Source: JBCCZC01 sp039188505 (GTDB taxonomy: Bacteria > Pseudomonadota > Gammaproteobacteria > Xanthomonadales > SZUA-38). Taken from it: a stretch of 16,151 nt of DNA. The notes under the pieces were generated by a model. It had not been told where the DNA came from. It ran no database searches and worked only from the letters and a program-made list of their open reading frames with translations. The stretch covers positions 1 to 16,151 of the forward strand of contig JBCCZC010000085.1 of the NCBI GenBank assembly GCA_039188505.1. The letters run 5' to 3'. The translations under genes and the position numbers were made by a program. Below are positions 14,739 through 16,151 of the stretch, in pieces (position 1 is the first letter of the stretch; each line of letters starts with the position of its first letter).

Positions 14739-15767
14739 ATGCCTAACGTCACCATGCGTGAAATGCTGGAGGCCGGTGTCCACTTTGGCCACCAGACCCG
14801 GTACTGGAACCCGAAAATGTCGCAGTACATCTTCGGCGCCCGCGGAAAGATTCACATCATCAACCTCGAAGAGACTGCGCCGCTGATGAAGGACGCGCTG
14901 AACTACATCAGCCGCCTCGCCGCCAAGCGCGGGTCCGTCCTGTTCGTCGGCACGAAGCGCGCCGCGCGCCAGGCCGTGCGTGAGGAAGCCGAGCGCTGCG
15001 GCATGCCGCATGTCTCGCACCGCTGGCTCGGCGGAATGCTGACCAACTATCGGACGGTCAAGCAGTCGATCAAGCGCCTCGAGGAAATCGAGGAGATGGA
15101 GAAGGACGGCACCTTCGAGCGTCTGACGAAGAAGGAAGTCCTGCAGCTGACGCGGGAGCACGACAAGCTCGAGAAGAGCCTGGGTGGTATCCGCAACATG
15201 AACGGTCTGCCGGACGCGCTGTTCCTGATCGACGTCGGCTACGAGAACATTGCCGCGCTGGAAGCCCGCAAGCTCGGGATTCCGATCATCGGCATCGTCG
15301 ACACCAACAACGACCCGGACGGCGTCGACTACATGGTGCCCGGCAACGATGACGCGATCCGCGCCATCCAGCTCTACGTCCGCGCCGCAGCCGATGCGGT
15401 GCTCGAGGGCAAGGCGTCCGCGCCGGTCGTCGAGTCTACCGACGAGTTCGTCGAGCTCGACGCGGACGGCAACCCGGTCGCGGCGGACAAGGCGCCGGCG
15501 AAGAAGGCCAAGAAGAAGACGGCCAAGAAGACCGCGGCGAAGAAGACCGCAGCCAAGAAGACCGCGGCGAAGCCGGCCGAGGAGAAGGCTCCGGCCGAGG
15601 AAGCGCCGAAGGCCGAGGCCGCCACGGATGACGCTCCGACGGAGGAGGCTCCGAAGGAAGAGGCCACCAAGAAGGCCGCTGCGAAGGACGAGTCGGCCGA
15701 ACCCGCCGCTGAGGCGCCGGCAGAGCCGGCGGCCGCCGCCAAGGATTCGGACGCCACCGACGCATGA
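14739..15767 (+). CDS. rpsB: 30S ribosomal protein S2 with long Lys/Ala-Glu tail
   Basis: S2 sits on the small ribosomal subunit beside S1. Residues 1 to about 226 match the whole bacterial S2 fold, with MREMLEAGVHFGHQTRYWNP at the start, FVGTKRAAR, HRWLGGMLTN, LGGIRNMNGLPDALF, IVDTNNDPDGVDY and GNDDAIRAIQLY. The protein is 342 residues against about 241 in E. coli. The extra tail has three parts: an acidic linker (about 227-252), a basic segment at 255-279 containing three KKTAA repeats, and an Ala/Glu/Pro-rich tail to the end. The frame is intact and tail codon use stays GC-rich, so this is not an obvious frameshift artefact. ATG 14739 follows AAGGAG by 5 nt. The gene is followed by tsf after 71 nt. 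Confidence 0.97.
   Translation: MPNVTMREMLEAGVHFGHQTRYWNPKMSQYIFGARGKIHIINLEETAPLMKDALNYISRLAAKRGSVLFVGTKRAARQAVREEAERCGMPHVSHRWLGGMLTNYRTVKQSIKRLEEIEEMEKDGTFERLTKKEVLQLTREHDKLEKSLGGIRNMNGLPDALFLIDVGYENIAALEARKLGIPIIGIVDTNNDPDGVDYMVPGNDDAIRAIQLYVRAAADAVLEGKASAPVVESTDEFVELDADGNPVAADKAPAKKAKKKTAKKTAAKKTAAKKTAAKPAEEKAPAEEAPKAEAATDDAPTEEAPKEEATKKAAAKDESAEPAAEAPAEPAAAAKDSDATDA
15525..15569 (+). repeat. Three tandem 15-bp repeats encoding KKTAA in the S2 tail
   Basis: Units at 15525-15539, 15540-15554 and 15555-15569 read AAGAAGACCGCGGCG, with two substitutions in the middle copy (GCA GCC for GCG GCG). A degenerate KKKTA copy precedes them at 15513-15524. Such tracts can expand or shrink by slippage in whole codons. 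Confidence 0.9.
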
Positions 15768-15775
15768 TATTGGCC

Positions 15776-15796
15776 CCGTCCGCCGCGGGCGGGCGG
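15776..15796 (+). terminator. Strong hairpin between rpsB and tsf, possible attenuator or processing site
   Basis: CCGTCCGCC (15776-15784) pairs with GGCGGGCGG (15788-15796) over a 3-nt loop, giving 9 bp with one G-U pair. No T-run follows, so it is not a complete intrinsic terminator. It may reduce tsf read-through, protect the rpsB mRNA end or be a cleavage site. Confidence 0.45.
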
Positions 15797-15838
15797 AGCG
15801 TTCAACTGAACATAGATAGAGTTTCGAGAGGAATCGAG

Positions 15839-16151
15839 ATGGCAATCACTGCAGCTCAGGTCAAGGAGCTTCGCGAGCGCTCCGGCGCCGGGATGATGGA
15901 GTGCAAGAAGGCCCTCCAGGAAGTCGATGGCGACATCGAAGCGGCGATCGAGCACCTGCGCAAGACCGGTCTGGCGAAGGCTGACAAGAAGGCTGGCCGC
16001 GTGGCCGCCGAAGGCCGCATCGAGCTCGCCCAGGGCGACTCGGGTGCGGTCCTCGTCGAGGTCAACTGCGAGACCGACTTCGTCGCCAAGGACGAAAACT
16101 TCGTCGGCTTCGCCCGCAATGTCGCGGAAGCGGCGCTGGCCGGAAACATCG
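15839..16151 (+). CDS. tsf: Elongation factor Ts (3' partial)
   Basis: EF-Ts is the nucleotide exchange factor that recycles EF-Tu-GDP. The first 104 residues are present and the gene runs off the window. The N-terminal UBA-like domain opens MAITAAQVKELRERSGAGMM. The exchange motif Thr79-Asp80-Phe81-Val82 lies in CETDFVAKDENF, where Asp80 and Phe81 are the residues that disturb the magnesium site of EF-Tu in E. coli. GAGAGGA at 15826-15832 lies 6 nt before ATG 15839. The gene follows rpsB as in most bacteria and is probably co-transcribed with it. Confidence 0.98.
   Translation, partial: MAITAAQVKELRERSGAGMMECKKALQEVDGDIEAAIEHLRKTGLAKADKKAGRVAAEGRIELAQGDSGAVLVEVNCETDFVAKDENFVGFARNVAEAALAGNI

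Noticed and set aside
14448..15845. In-frame upstream extension of map across the divergent promoter and rpsB
   Set aside because: The extra residues are antisense to rpsB and low-complexity; the MetAP family starts at ATG 14447 with a ribosome site.
1..16151. CRISPR arrays, tRNA or rRNA genes, insertion sequences, toxin-antitoxin or phage-defence genes
   Set aside because: Reading through the window I found no regular spaced repeats, cloverleaf-like segments, transposase motifs or defence-type domains. The genes are mainly housekeeping.

Overview
The window is GC-rich and densely coded. It looks like chromosomal DNA from a gammaproteobacterium. The strongest evidence is the divergent block map-glnD-dapD (minus strand) facing rpsB-tsf (plus strand), the same arrangement as in Escherichia coli and relatives. 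The C-terminal 'RSGFE'-type ending of the exported protein recalls Xanthomonadales/Wenzhouxiangella-like bacteria, but that placement is a weak inference. I see no mobile element, CRISPR array, tRNA or rRNA.

Left part (1-2498, plus strand): the 3' portion of a GAF-PAS-class III nucleotide cyclase gene with a C-terminal TPR-like segment, then a TIP30/HTATIP2-like atypical short-chain dehydrogenase, then a small stand-alone TfoX C-terminal-domain protein. The last gene has no ATG, GTG or TTG start that would keep its whole domain; it probably starts at a CTG overlapping the stop of the gene before it. The three genes are tightly packed and probably co-transcribed.

Middle part (2650-7110, minus strand): uvrA (nucleotide excision repair) converges on the TfoX-like gene. 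Upstream of uvrA is an aldehyde dehydrogenase gene that ends in a clear intrinsic terminator, so uvrA probably has its own promoter.

Right part (7180-14447, minus strand): one compact operon, map-glnD-dapD-dapE-exported protein. The junctions are 4-nt stop/start overlaps (map/glnD, glnD/dapD, dapE/exported protein) or a 5-nt gap (dapD/dapE). It combines N-terminal Met removal, PII uridylylation (nitrogen sensing), two steps of the succinylase route to diaminopimelate and lysine, and an uncharacterised cysteine-rich secreted protein translationally coupled to dapE.

Far right (14448-16151): a divergent regulatory region with a strong sigma70-type rpsB promoter and a structured leader of about 140 nt suited to S2 autoregulation, then rpsB and the start of tsf. 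Ribosomal protein S2 here carries an unusual C-terminal tail of over 100 residues: a Lys/Ala histone H1-like repeat followed by an Ala/Glu-rich segment.

Most of the window is ordinary housekeeping DNA. The best leads are the S2 tail, the CTG-started TfoX-domain gene beside a cyclase, and the exported protein coupled to dapE. I found no convincing complete novel system.
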